This document shows positions 7,015 to 15,340 of a stretch of 23,474 nt of DNA, one piece after another. The notes below the pieces were generated by a model. That model saw only the letters and a list, made by a program, of their open reading frames with translations, ran no database searches and was not told where the DNA came from. Within the stretch, counting starts at the first letter, position 1, and each line of letters starts with the position of its first letter. The position numbers and the translations under genes are program-made. This stretch comes from JAHDCC01 sp964551835 (GTDB lineage: Bacteria; Actinomycetota; Acidimicrobiia; Acidimicrobiales; SZUA-35), in contig CAZKEM010000064.1 in NCBI GenBank assembly GCA_964551835.1, forward strand, positions 1-23,474, read 5' to 3'.

Positions 7015-7053
7015 TTGAATGCCTCGTCAGAGCGAACTCGACGAGGCATTCAA
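7015..7053. terminator. Bidirectional hairpin between convergent genes
   Basis: A perfect 14-bp stem pairs 7015-7028 (TTGAATGCCTCGTC) with 7040-7053 (GACGAGGCATTCAA). The 11-nt loop can itself form a 3-bp stem with a CGAA tetraloop. It lies between the ABC-2 permease stop (6984) and the rtcB stop (7063). There is no U-run on either side, so it is either a weak intrinsic terminator or an RNA 3'-end stabiliser serving both transcripts. Confidence 0.7.
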
Positions 7054-7062
7054 CGCCCTTAG

Positions 7063-8280
7063 CTAGGTGCCTTTATAGTTGAGAATTGTGTCCAACCTAT
7101 GTTCAACGGCCACAAGATCCCGTTGGTTATTCATCACTTCGCTAATGTCTTTGTAGGCGTCGGGGTGTTCGTCTAGAAGTTCCTTCGGCCGATTGTTCCA
7201 CGCGATGCCGCTCATTCGGGCGGTTAGCGACTCCGCCCGCAGCTTTTTACGAGCAGCTCGACGAGACAACCTGCGACCAGCTCCGTGAGAAGCCGACCGG
7301 TAGGCCTTCGGGTTACCCAAGCCAGAAACCACGTACGATCCTGTCGCCATCGAACCCGGGATAATACCCCAACGACCGACAGAAGCGTCGATAGCGCCTT
7401 TTCGCGTGACCCAGAGATCGATGCCCTCATGAGTCTCATGCGATGCATAGTTGTGGTGGCACTGGATTGCTTTGCCAGCCGTGATCGGCTTATCTGACCG
7501 GAACCCGGCATTTGCCATTTCCGAAGCGATCACGTCGACCACGGCTGTCATCATCTGGGCGCGGTTCTCAAACGCATAGTCCTGGGCCCACAACATGCCA
7601 TCTATATATTCGCTGAACTCATCTGTTCCCTGCACAAAGTGGGCAAGATCTGGGTCTGCCAGCGGAGCGTCCAAGGCCTTTTTTAACAAATTCTTCGCCC
7701 GGCCAATGTGTTCTTGAGCGAACAAGTTTCCCGGGCCTCTCGAACCAGAGTGTAAAACAATCCAGACTCGGTTTTGTTTGTCAACGGCTAATTCGATGAA
7801 GTGGTTTCCGCCACCCAACGTGCCGAACTGTGCGGTTATTTTTCCGGCATTGAACTTGTCGCTCTTGACCTCTGGAGCAGTACGCACGAGTCGGTCCAGC
7901 TTCTTCGAACGGACCGTCCGGCTGTGGGACCCCGCAGACCGCTTCCCGGAACGGGGCTGACCTGACGGAACAGCTTTCGCTATCGCTGAGTGGATCTTCG
8001 GAAGTTTCGCATCGACTTGATCGCGCGACAACGTCGTTCGCTGAGCGATCATCCCGCAGCCGATGTCTACGCCGACGGCGGCTGGAATGATCGAATCTCT
8101 CGTGGCCAAGACAGAGCCGATAGTGGCACCCATACCTAGATGCGCATCAGCCATCAACGCCAACGGTTTATGAACAAAGTCGAGCGCCGCCGTTCGTTCG
8201 GCTTGTTCGATCGTGGGTTGTTCCAGGTCGGTCGCCCACGAACGGACATGATTCTTTTCGGTTGGTAGTGACATACTCAT
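7063..8280 (-). CDS. rtcB: RNA-splicing ligase RtcB
   Basis: RtcB joins 2',3'-cyclic phosphate (or 3'-phosphate) and 5'-OH RNA ends using GTP and Mn2+, in RNA repair or tRNA splicing. The protein (405 aa) has the full set of family motifs: VDIGCGM with metal-binding Cys75, GGGNHFIE (His160), HSGSRGPGN (His177), HHNYASHE (His276 region) and the guanylylated His332 in SHGAGRRLSR. I chose the ATG at 8278-8280, preceded by AGGAAG at good spacing; a GTG six codons upstream has no such support. It is the second gene after the YdjM-like hydrolase on the same strand (90-bp gap). No archease, RtcA or RtcR gene is present, so any stress regulation of the RtcAB type is not visible here. Confidence 0.97.
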   Translation of the reverse strand: MSMSLPTEKNHVRSWATDLEQPTIEQAERTAALDFVHKPLALMADAHLGMGATIGSVLATRDSIIPAAVGVDIGCGMIAQRTTLSRDQVDAKLPKIHSAIAKAVPSGQPRSGKRSAGSHSRTVRSKKLDRLVRTAPEVKSDKFNAGKITAQFGTLGGGNHFIELAVDKQNRVWIVLHSGSRGPGNLFAQEHIGRAKNLLKKALDAPLADPDLAHFVQGTDEFSEYIDGMLWAQDYAFENRAQMMTAVVDVIASEMANAGFRSDKPITAGKAIQCHHNYASHETHEGIDLWVTRKGAIDASVGRWGIIPGSMATGSYVVSGLGNPKAYRSASHGAGRRLSRRAARKKLRAESLTARMSGIAWNNRPKELLDEHPDAYKDISEVMNNQRDLVAVEHRLDTILNYKGT

Positions 8281-8370
8281 AATGGCTACTTCCTGCACTC
8301 GTCAAGCTAGGACTACAGTAGGCGAGCCACGACTACTCGTAAACTTATTTATTGGTCGACTCGGCTTGGG

Positions 8371-8964
8371 TCAGAAAAAACTTCCAACGATCAGAGCGAC
8401 CCCAATTCCGGCCGACAGACCCAACACAACTCTCATAGCGGTCGACGAAATCTGTCGCCACAGAACAACCACACAAGCTAGGATAAGAATCCCTTCGAGC
8501 GGCATTACCCAGTGAGAGTTGTGCGCCGGGTCCCAATACGAGACAGGCGAAAAGAAACGCCAGTCGCTAATCGGCCACAGGTGCTGGTGAGCATCGTCAG
8601 CGTGGGTTAAGAAGTCGAAGACCACATGGCTCAAACCGCTCGCAGCAAAAACAGCGACAATCTTTGATTTAGCCTTGACCGGGTCGGAAGTCCCCGCAAC
8701 TATTCCGACCAGCGCTCCGATGGCGAGAATACCCCACAAGAAGAACGAGTTAGAGATCGCACCGATCGTAGCCCAAGGCTCTTTGAAATATTCGACGTCC
8801 CAAAGGTCGTCGCGGGACACGTCTTGAACAGCCGCCGATACGAGGAAGACGCCGATAAAGGCGTCTGGAAGTAGGCCCCCAGCGGCGGCCGCCCAACCCG
8901 ACCGGCCGATTGTCTTCCGGCGAAAAACCGCTTCGGCGAACAATATGTGGGTAGTTGTATTCAA
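8371..8964 (-). CDS. YdjM-like membrane-bound metal-dependent hydrolase (DUF457)
   Basis: The 197-residue protein shows the YdjM/DUF457 pattern. A His lies close to the N-terminus (NTTTHILFAEAVF), then GGLLPDAF, then a membrane-proximal metal cluster SHVVFDFLTHADDAHQHLWP and a conserved FFSPVSYWDPAHNSHW. The His and Asp residues in these motifs are the presumed metal ligands. About four to five hydrophobic helices place it in the cytoplasmic membrane. In Escherichia coli ydjM is LexA-controlled, but I see no SOS box here and infer no regulation. The start is TTG at 8962-8964, where the conserved N-terminal His motif begins; ribosome-binding support is weak. The enzyme's substrate is unknown for the family. 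Confidence 0.82.
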   Translation of the reverse strand: MNTTTHILFAEAVFRRKTIGRSGWAAAAGGLLPDAFIGVFLVSAAVQDVSRDDLWDVEYFKEPWATIGAISNSFFLWGILAIGALVGIVAGTSDPVKAKSKIVAVFAASGLSHVVFDFLTHADDAHQHLWPISDWRFFSPVSYWDPAHNSHWVMPLEGILILACVVVLWRQISSTAMRVVLGLSAGIGVALIVGSFF

Positions 8965-9015
8965 AGTCGCTCATTCGTAACTGTCGATTTGGAATTTGGT
9001 GACCTGCACCTAGTG

Positions 9016-9044
9016 TTGGTGTTCTTGCGAGTTACATATCTGAT
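9016..9044 (+). promoter_or_regulatory. Weak candidate promoter for the YnjBCD-type operon
   Basis: In the 111-bp divergent gap, TTGGTG (9016-9021) and TCTGAT (9039-9044) are separated by 17 bp. Each matches only part of the sigma-70 consensus. It lies 31 bp before the GTG start of the binding protein. No TPP-riboswitch-like element or other leader structure was seen. Confidence 0.22.
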
Positions 9045-9075
9045 TGGCTCGCGAGGTAGTCTCGGAGGACGGTAC

Positions 9076-10329
9076 GTGAAAAAAATCTTAGCCCCGTTGG
9101 TAATATTACTAGCCTTCGCTGTGGTTGCAGCATCTTGTGGCCAGTCATCAAACGAAGCGGCCGTCCCAGAGACGGCCGAGCTAGACTTCGCCGACTGGGA
9201 GTCGGTTCTCGAAGCTGCCGAGGGTACGACCGTCCGTTGGCACATGTGGGGCGGTAACGACAACCTCAACACGTTCGTGGATGAGGTCTACGGGCCTGAA
9301 CTCGAAAAGTTTGGGGTCGAGCTTGAACGCGTTCCCGTAGACACCAAAGAGGCTGTGTCGACCGTCCTAACTGAGACGGAGGCAGGAAAAACGAACGGTT
9401 CGGTAGATGTCATCTGGATCAACGGTGCCAACTCAGCGACACTAGCCGACCAAGGCCTTTTGCTGACCGGCTGGTCACGTTCGTTACCTAACGCCCAGTT
9501 TGTGAACTTCGACAACGAAGCGGTTACTTCAGACTTCGGTCGGGACATAGGAACGGCTCAAAGTCCATGGGCGTCGGCACAAACCCAGATGGTGTATGAC
9601 TCGGCAAACCTAGATGAAGCTGACCTGCCGCAGAGCTACGCCGAACTCGCAGAGTATGCCTGTGAGAATCCTGGACGGGTGACCTATGTCGATCCGAACG
9701 ACTTTCATGGAAGGCGATTTCTCAACGGAGCGCTCTATGAACTAGGCGGCGAAAGTAAACGATTCGCTTCCTTCGACGACGAGGTCTGGACAGAACAGAG
9801 CACGGTCTTGTGGGACTGGCTCAACGAGTGGGAATCTTGCCTCTGGCGAGACGGCGAAACCTACCCTGAAAGTGACGCTGCCCTACATGCCCTTTTAGCA
9901 AATGGAGAAGTTGATTTCTCGATCACCCTCGAGTCGGCCGGGGCGGCAGCAAAAATTGAAGACGGAACGCTCCCCGAAACAGCCCGAGCGTTTGTGTTCG
10001 ACAACTGGATGGTGGGCGACAGTAGCTATGTCGCTATTCCAAGCAATGCGTCGAACCCGGCGGGGGCAGCGGTTTTAGCGAATATTCTGCTCGACCCGAA
10101 GCTGCAACTCCAACAGATCGACCCGGAATCGGGCGGCTCCGGATTTGGCATCGATATTGGTCTAGTTGAAGACGAAAACCAAAAGATCGAACTGGAAAAG
10201 GCGTTGACAGAATTGCCTGAGGGTTCGGTCTCTCCGGAAGAGCTCGCTAGCTCACTCTCCCCGGTAGCCGCTTCCGAGTATGAAACGAAGTTGGCCGAAG
10301 ACTGGCGTCCAAACGTCTTAGAAAAATAG
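9076..10329 (+). CDS. ynjB: YnjB-type ABC transporter substrate-binding lipoprotein
   Basis: This is the extracellular binding protein of an importer (417 aa). The start is GTG with an excellent GGAGG (9064-9068) seven bases upstream; the open frame extends further but without support. A lipoprotein signal peptide is clear (VKKILAPLVILLAFAVVAASC, as two parts: basic KK, then an apolar core ending in lipobox AASC). The mature part follows the E. coli YnjB pattern closely as I recall it: WHMWGGNDNLN, then TEAGKTNGSVDVIWINGAN, LLLTGWSRSLPN, SPWASAQTQ, then LWRDGETYP and VAIPSNASNPA near the end. The whole operon order (binding protein, permeases, ATPase) agrees. The substrate of YnjBCD systems is not established; thiamine- or metal-type ligands have been suggested from fold similarity only. 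Confidence 0.88.
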   Translation: MKKILAPLVILLAFAVVAASCGQSSNEAAVPETAELDFADWESVLEAAEGTTVRWHMWGGNDNLNTFVDEVYGPELEKFGVELERVPVDTKEAVSTVLTETEAGKTNGSVDVIWINGANSATLADQGLLLTGWSRSLPNAQFVNFDNEAVTSDFGRDIGTAQSPWASAQTQMVYDSANLDEADLPQSYAELAEYACENPGRVTYVDPNDFHGRRFLNGALYELGGESKRFASFDDEVWTEQSTVLWDWLNEWESCLWRDGETYPESDAALHALLANGEVDFSITLESAGAAAKIEDGTLPETARAFVFDNWMVGDSSYVAIPSNASNPAGAAVLANILLDPKLQLQQIDPESGGSGFGIDIGLVEDENQKIELEKALTELPEGSVSPEELASSLSPVAASEYETKLAEDWRPNVLEK

Positions 10330-10342
10330 ACGCTGGCGAACC

Positions 10343-11278
10343 TTGAAGCGCCTACATCTACAACCTAGCCCCACTGATGATTCTCAGCCTGCTGGGTTAG
10401 GGCGCCCGCTTCGACGACGCCGACAGCTCCGTGATTACAGCGTGCTGTTGGCTGCCGCGCCTGCGGTGCTCATGGTACTGTTGCCCACGGCGGCTTCGGT
10501 CGTTTTCACGTGGATCGAAAGTTCTCGTAGTTCGGCTGGCCTTGACGTTTACCGACAGCTCTTGGCTGGTGAAAGCCGCGTTTCAGAATTCTGGCAATCG
10601 GTTTCTTTCACCTTGATGGTGGGTGTCGTTTCGACGGTCATAGCGGGCGTCATTTCGTTGTTCGTCGTCAGTTGGTGGCATCAACATCGGTCCACTCGAC
10701 GATCGAGGCCGCCGTCGCTTCTTTCGTATTCACTCGTCGTGAGTGTTCCCCATTTAGCCTGGTCAGCCGCATTGTTTATTTGGCTTTCGCAGTCGGGTAT
10801 CTTGGCTCGTATCTCTTTTGCGGCCGGTCTGATTGATAGCCCAGGAGATTTTCCGGTCCTGGTCGCGGACCCTGAAGGGTTTGGGCTCATCATCCACTAC
10901 ACAACGAAGGAAACGCCGTTTATCGTTGTCGCTGGAATAGCGGCACTGTCGACGCAGTCAGCGGGTCTTAACGACATTGCCGCTGGCCTCGGTGCGGGCT
11001 GGTTTAAAAGAGTCCGGTTTGTGACGTGGCCCGCTGTGCGACCTGCGATACTCGGCTCAATGCTGATCAGTTTCGGATTTGTATTGCACTCGGTTGAGGC
11101 ACCGGCGGTGCTTGGAGCGAGTCAGCCACGGATGTTACCGGTAGTCGCCGCTGAACTTTTTTCAGAACCGTCAGTTGAGCGACGAGCCATCGCCGCAGCG
11201 CTAGGAGTACTGTTAGCTGTGTTGGCTGCAGCGGCGGGCGGTGTCGGCGCCGCTTTGGTTCGACGACGTAGGCTATGA
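10343..11278 (+). CDS. ABC importer permease, N-terminal half of a YnjC-type protein
   Basis: The 311-residue permease has a basic N-terminus (PLRRRRQLRDY) followed by about six transmembrane helices. The cytoplasmic EAA-type coupling loop is visible at about residues 214-240 (GLNDIAAGLGAGWFKR, then VTWPAVRP). The start is TTG at 10343-10345, 13 bp after the binding protein stop, with a weak ribosome-binding site. Its stop overlaps the next permease by ATGA. In E. coli the corresponding YnjC is, to my knowledge, a single polypeptide of about 510 residues with two permease halves. Here the two halves are separate genes, as in most Fe(3+)/polyamine-type importers. Confidence 0.85.
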   Translation: MKRLHLQPSPTDDSQPAGLGRPLRRRRQLRDYSVLLAAAPAVLMVLLPTAASVVFTWIESSRSSAGLDVYRQLLAGESRVSEFWQSVSFTLMVGVVSTVIAGVISLFVVSWWHQHRSTRRSRPPSLLSYSLVVSVPHLAWSAALFIWLSQSGILARISFAAGLIDSPGDFPVLVADPEGFGLIIHYTTKETPFIVVAGIAALSTQSAGLNDIAAGLGAGWFKRVRFVTWPAVRPAILGSMLISFGFVLHSVEAPAVLGASQPRMLPVVAAELFSEPSVERRAIAAALGVLLAVLAAAAGGVGAALVRRRRL

Positions 11279-12060
11279 TACGGGTGCGTTCAGACAGATC
11301 CCGATGGGGGTGGAACTGCCTCGGATTATTATTTCTAGTTCCGTTGCTTGCCTTAGTAGTTCAGGCGGCGTCGGCAAGGTGGTTCTTTCCTCAGCTCCTA
11401 CCGGAGGAGTGGCAACCTGAACTGGTTCTTGACCTTTTGGAACGGAACGAGGTTCGTTCGGCCATAGAAAGCTCGGCGAGCATAGCGGTTGTCGCAACGT
11501 TAATTGCGCTGATTGTTGGACTGCCAGCGGCGTGGGTTTTAGGTACGAGGAACATTCCCGGGCGTTCAGCCATCGTCGTACTGTTGATAATGCCGCAGCT
11601 CTTACCGCCTCTGACCGCCAGTATGGGGCTCAGCATTTCATTCCTCACAGCAGGTGTCTCAGGTGGTTTCATACCGGTGGTCATCGCTCACGTTGTTCAG
11701 GTCCTTCCGTTCGTGGTCGGAATTTCGGCCCTGACATTCTCCCGATTGGACCAAGGCTATGTGGCAGTCGGCCAGGGTCTAGGGTTGCCACCCTCCACAC
11801 TCTGGAGATACGTCGTCTGGCCTATGACCCGAGTCGGAGTATTGCTGGCAGCCTATGTAGGGTTCGTGATCAGTTGGTCTCAGTACCTCATAACCTTGTT
11901 CGTCGGCGGGGGACGGGTCATCACGCTACCGATGCTTGTCCTGAGTTCTGGGTCTGGTTCTAACGTATCTATTTTCGCTGCGCTAGCATTTGTGATGTCT
12001 GTGGTGCCGATGGCGTTGTTCCTGTTTGCTAAAAAGGGTCCGCAAGGTGCCACCGTCTGA
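11275..12060 (+). CDS. ABC importer permease, C-terminal half of a YnjC-type protein
   Basis: This second membrane subunit (261 aa) has six predicted helices and a clear coupling loop at about residues 161-185 (YVAVGQGLGLPPSTLWRY, then VVWPMTR). The ATG overlaps the TGA of the previous permease gene, so translation is probably coupled and the two subunits made in equal amounts. It ends 15 bp before the ATPase gene. The first helix follows directly on a short basic start (MIRVRSDRSRWGW), consistent with an N-terminus in the cytoplasm. Confidence 0.86.
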   Translation: MIRVRSDRSRWGWNCLGLLFLVPLLALVVQAASARWFFPQLLPEEWQPELVLDLLERNEVRSAIESSASIAVVATLIALIVGLPAAWVLGTRNIPGRSAIVVLLIMPQLLPPLTASMGLSISFLTAGVSGGFIPVVIAHVVQVLPFVVGISALTFSRLDQGYVAVGQGLGLPPSTLWRYVVWPMTRVGVLLAAYVGFVISWSQYLITLFVGGGRVITLPMLVLSSGSGSNVSIFAALAFVMSVVPMALFLFAKKGPQGATV

Positions 12061-12075
12061 TCATGATCGGAATGT

Positions 12076-13140
12076 ATGAGCGATGTAACTATTGACGGCG
12101 TCGGATACCGGTATGAGAACGCTGACGAAGATGTCTTAACCGATGTGTCCCTAGAGATATCGTCGGGTGAGCTTCTTTGTGTTTTGGGCACATCCGGTTC
12201 GGGCAAGTCGACGATCCTGCACCTTCTCGCCGGGCTACTTGAGCCATCAAGAGGCCAGATTTCGGTTGCTGCTAGACCTATGGCTGGGATTCCCGCTCAC
12301 AAACGACAGATCATCCTGCTTTCCCAGAAAGCCTTGTTGTTTCCGTTTACGTCAGTCGCTGGGAACGTGGCGTTCTCGCCTCGTCTACGTGGCCAGTCGA
12401 AACGAGAACGTTCACGCCGGGTGGCGCAACTGCTCGACTTGGTTGGACTCGCAGGGTTCGAGTCTCGGATGCCCGATGAACTGTCGGGCGGCGAAGCCCA
12501 GCGTGTAGCGTTGGCTCGGGCTTTGGCCGCCGATCCAACGGTATTACTGATGGACGAGCCGTTCAGCAACTTAGACTCATCGATAAGAACCGAATTACAG
12601 GCCGTCTTTCGAGAACTTCATAATCAGCAAGGTTTGACAACCATCTTCGTGACGCATCAGCTAGATGAAGCGATGGCGCTCGGTGATCGAGTCGCTTGTC
12701 TCGTCAGTGGTGAGGTGGCGATGGTCGGGGAACCGGCCGAGGTATTCCGCCGGCCGTCGACAACAGGCGCCGCTCACTTGGTTGGTGTCGGCCACTGGCT
12801 AGAAGGGGAGTGGAACGGGCCAAGTTTCTCGGGGGCTTGGGGTGAAATCGAAGTCGACGACCATCCTAGTGAGCCGGGATATGTCGTGGCGATCCGGCCC
12901 GAAGATGTGACGGTGGTTCGGCAGGATTCACCAGAGGGTGGGGAGATCCGAGGTACCATTGTCGACCTCGTCTACCGGGGTGCGTACTTCGACGCGACGA
13001 TCGAGTTAAGAGGTGGGTCTCACCTGAAGACTCAAACTTCGGTTGGGTCGGCATGCGCGGTAGGCGATGCAGTGGCCGTGATAGCTTCCCCCGGAGGTTG
13101 GTTTCCACTCCGGGAGAAGCCGGTAGGGCAGTCTTACTGA
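12076..13140 (+). CDS. ynjD: ABC importer ATPase with TOBE domain (YnjD-type)
   Basis: This cytoplasmic ATPase (354 aa) drives the upstream YnjBC-like complex. It has Walker A GTSGSGKST (38-46), Q-loop Gln84 (LLSQKALLFP), signature LSGGE (136-140), Walker B VLLMDEP (156-162), and switch His194 (VTHQ). Residues about 230-350 form a C-terminal regulatory region with AIRPEDV and a TOBE-like strand set (IRGTIVDLVYRGAYFDATIEL), as in PotA, FbpC and CysA. As far as I recall, E. coli YnjD is much shorter and lacks this domain, so this operon may be an intermediate between YnjBCD and the larger spermidine/iron importer group. The gene stops one base before the convergent DUF2510 gene. Confidence 0.92.
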   Translation: MSDVTIDGVGYRYENADEDVLTDVSLEISSGELLCVLGTSGSGKSTILHLLAGLLEPSRGQISVAARPMAGIPAHKRQIILLSQKALLFPFTSVAGNVAFSPRLRGQSKRERSRRVAQLLDLVGLAGFESRMPDELSGGEAQRVALARALAADPTVLLMDEPFSNLDSSIRTELQAVFRELHNQQGLTTIFVTHQLDEAMALGDRVACLVSGEVAMVGEPAEVFRRPSTTGAAHLVGVGHWLEGEWNGPSFSGAWGEIEVDDHPSEPGYVVAIRPEDVTVVRQDSPEGGEIRGTIVDLVYRGAYFDATIELRGGSHLKTQTSVGSACAVGDAVAVIASPGGWFPLREKPVGQSY

Positions 13141-13141
13141 A

Positions 13142-14191
13142 CTAACTCGATTCGTTCCTGCTGACCTGGACTACTTCGCAGGTGTGATCATTGGTGAATG
13201 AGTCTTCGTCGATAGCATAAAGAGACGAGTCGGCAGCCGTCGGCTCGTTTGGTCGAACGTTTTGAACGTAGGTTGTACCAGTCGCTATGCGAAAGCCTTC
13301 TGGCCCTGTAATCGCTAAGGTAATGTCGTAGTCGTAGTCGGTAGCGTCTGGGTTGGTAACGGTCATGCTAGATGTGACAGAGAAGCGATCGGCTTCTAAT
13401 CCACAGGCTGATGCGTGGCTCATAAGATCAGGCTCAAAATCGATCGGGTTACGCGAAACATCGAGAACTTCACAAGACGTGTAGGTGGGTTCGTCCTCGA
13501 ATATGGGTTGCAATTCCTTAGCGTTTTCGCCTGGCCGAAGGGCTTGGACATAGTACCAGTCATCATCGACCCGATTGCCAGCATCGTCAAGCAACGCTAT
13601 GTCGATATCGTAGGTGTTAATAGTGTCGGTGCTATTGGTTATGTCGATGACGATCGCTTCATCCTGAAGCGCGCACGCTCCCACGTCTTCGGTTCCGTCA
13701 GTAGCCGGCAGGTCATCCTGTGGTGCCGGGGACCCATCTGAGGGAGTTGGAGCGTCACCTGGCGTGTCCCCAGCGGTGTCAGATCCAGCTTGCTGAGCGG
13801 TGCCTGTACGGGCCTCAGTCTCGTCATCTCCGCCGCTCAGAGCCACTATAGCCACAGTCCCGATAAGCAGGAGTAGGACGACGGCTCCACCGATGATGGC
13901 GAACAACATGCCATTACCCCCGCCATTCCCGCTGCCCTGGGGCGACGTGTTAGCGTAAGGTTGGTTTTGGTAGCTAGCATTCGACTGTCCAGATTCGGGC
14001 GCTGTAGATCCAACGGTTGTGGCTTGGGTCGGCGGTCCGCTGGTTGGGAACTGGTTGGTTGGGGGCTGGTTCGGTGCGTCGGTCTGCGTCTTAGGACGGA
14101 CTTGGTCGCCGGACCATTCGCTGCCATCCCACCACCGTTCTTGGTTAGGGTTTGAAGGGTCTTGGTGCCAACCCGCTGGGACATTGGTCAT
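13142..14191 (-). CDS. DUF2510 membrane protein with duplicated extracellular domain
   Basis: The 349-residue protein begins with a DUF2510 motif (residues 5-28: PAGWHQDP, then RWWDGSEW), a short Trp-rich actinobacterial domain usually cytoplasmic. A Pro/Gln/Thr-rich linker follows to about residue 93, then one transmembrane helix (about 95-118) and a second acidic linker (about 120-168). The outer part is two related repeats, about 172-248 and 262-347. Each starts with a Cys (ACALQDE, ACGLEAD), contains alternating strands and 'RP(G/N)E', and ends CEVxxVSRN. Each probably closes with a disulphide (C173-C240, C263-C338). The start at 14189-14191 is supported by GGAG three bases upstream and by the DUF2510 position; an ATG at 14249-14251 would only add a leader. 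Function is unknown; a surface sensor or adhesive role is speculation. Confidence 0.82.
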   Translation of the reverse strand: MTNVPAGWHQDPSNPNQERWWDGSEWSGDQVRPKTQTDAPNQPPTNQFPTSGPPTQATTVGSTAPESGQSNASYQNQPYANTSPQGSGNGGGNGMLFAIIGGAVVLLLLIGTVAIVALSGGDDETEARTGTAQQAGSDTAGDTPGDAPTPSDGSPAPQDDLPATDGTEDVGACALQDEAIVIDITNSTDTINTYDIDIALLDDAGNRVDDDWYYVQALRPGENAKELQPIFEDEPTYTSCEVLDVSRNPIDFEPDLMSHASACGLEADRFSVTSSMTVTNPDATDYDYDITLAITGPEGFRIATGTTYVQNVRPNEPTAADSSLYAIDEDSFTNDHTCEVVQVSRNESS

Positions 14192-14403
14192 TTGCTCCGC
14201 TTTCTCTTTGTGCTGTACAAGTCCTGCATGCTTGTACCCCCATTCATTCAATGTTATGCAGCGATATACATAATGAGACCAAAGGGTCCACCATATTGCC
14301 CAGAATGTTCATGATTGTTATGTGTTTAAGGCCAGAATAGGTGAATTCGCGGGGTTTAGTGGGTTGTGGCAGCGTGGGTTGGCTTAGAAGTTGGTTCACC
14401 GAG

Positions 14404-14415
14404 TCATAATTATGA
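14404..14415. promoter_or_regulatory. 12-bp palindrome with -10-like box before the nei-type gene
   Basis: TCATAATTATGA at 14404-14415 is a perfect palindrome containing CATAAT, five of six matching the -10 consensus on either strand. It lies 14 bp upstream of the glycosylase ATG in a divergent gap shared with the DUF2510 gene. It could be a -10 element with a very short leader or a repressor site. No good -35 hexamer accompanies it. Confidence 0.3.
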
Positions 14416-14429
14416 CAGATTGGACGGTA

Positions 14430-15233
14430 ATGCCTGAAGGACACGTTACTCATCGTGCAGCCCGTATTCACTCGGAGCGTTTTGGCGCCACGGAGGTGTC
14501 GGTCAGCTCCCCCCAAGGCAGATTCGAAGAATCCGCCAAGAAACTCGACGGGTCGGTCATCGAAACCGTCACAGCTCGGGGCAAACACATCTTCTATTGG
14601 TTCTCAACCGGAGAAGTTCTACACATCCACCTTGGATTGTTCGGCAAGTTCCGGTTAAGTAGGCGCCCGTTCCCTGAAGCGTCGGAGAATGCCCGGGTGC
14701 TAATCTGGTCCGAAGACCACGAAATGCAGCTGACTGGTCCAAATACCTGCGAGCTTCTGTCGAGTAACGAAGTCGACGATGTCACCGCTAAGCTCGGGCC
14801 GGACCCGATCGCCGATGGGTTAAAGGGTGTCGATCGGTTTAGCGCCCAGCTCTCGAAGCGGAAGATACCCATTGGCCGCGCGTTGATGGACCAGAAAGTT
14901 GCCGCAGGGCTAGGCAACGTCTTCCGGTCCGAATTGTTATTTCTGACCGGGATTAGCCCGCATACACCGAGTAACAAGTTGTCCGACCCTCAAGTCAAGG
15001 CTCTCTGGCGGGCCGCGGTTTCCGCCCTTAAGGCCGCCGAACGTTCAGGCAAAATCATCACGTTGACCCAAACCGACGCCGGTAAGAAACGGCGCTCGAA
15101 GTTAGGTCGGGACGAAGCGCTCTACGCATACCAGCGCGATGGTGAAGGTTGTCGTCGGTGTTCCGAGTTGGTCCTCGCTGACAAGATTGACAGTCGTAAG
15201 GTTTGGTGGTGTCCGAACTGTCAACCCGGTTAA
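14430..15233 (+). CDS. nei: Fpg/Nei family DNA glycosylase (Nei1-like, endonuclease VIII)
   Basis: This bifunctional glycosylase/AP lyase removes oxidised pyrimidines from DNA in base excision repair. The start is fixed by chemistry: the mature protein must begin Pro-Glu, so the ATG before PEGHVTHR at 14430 is right and an upstream ATG is not. Key residues are Pro2, Glu3, Lys52 (ARGKHIF), the helix-two-turn-helix (DQKVAAGLGNVFRSELL, 154-170) and a C-terminal C4 zinc finger (C241, C244, C261, C264). The opening (PEGHVTHRAARIH, then VSVSSPQGRFEESA) closely resembles mycobacterial Nei1 (Rv2464c) as I recall it. Length is 267 aa, normal for the family. It is monocistronic: the nitrate importer follows after 223 bp. 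Confidence 0.94.
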   Translation: MPEGHVTHRAARIHSERFGATEVSVSSPQGRFEESAKKLDGSVIETVTARGKHIFYWFSTGEVLHIHLGLFGKFRLSRRPFPEASENARVLIWSEDHEMQLTGPNTCELLSSNEVDDVTAKLGPDPIADGLKGVDRFSAQLSKRKIPIGRALMDQKVAAGLGNVFRSELLFLTGISPHTPSNKLSDPQVKALWRAAVSALKAAERSGKIITLTQTDAGKKRRSKLGRDEALYAYQRDGEGCRRCSELVLADKIDSRKVWWCPNCQPG

Positions 15234-15340
15234 CCCCTTGGCGTTATCGCAGCTCAGAGGTATCGCCGGTCACACGGTCGGAATTCTGAACGTTCCACCG
15301 TTTCAAGATTCTCTCTGTTAGCGCCTCGGATTGAGCGTAT

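Noticed and set aside
8947..9075. Upstream extension of the YnjB-like protein by 43 codons
   Set aside because: The GTG at 9076 has an ideal GGAGG and begins a proper lipoprotein signal; the extension is not signal-like and overlaps the divergent hydrolase start.
14391..14429. Longer N-terminus for the Nei-type glycosylase
   Set aside because: Catalysis needs Pro as the first residue after Met removal, so the start must be the ATG directly before PEGH.
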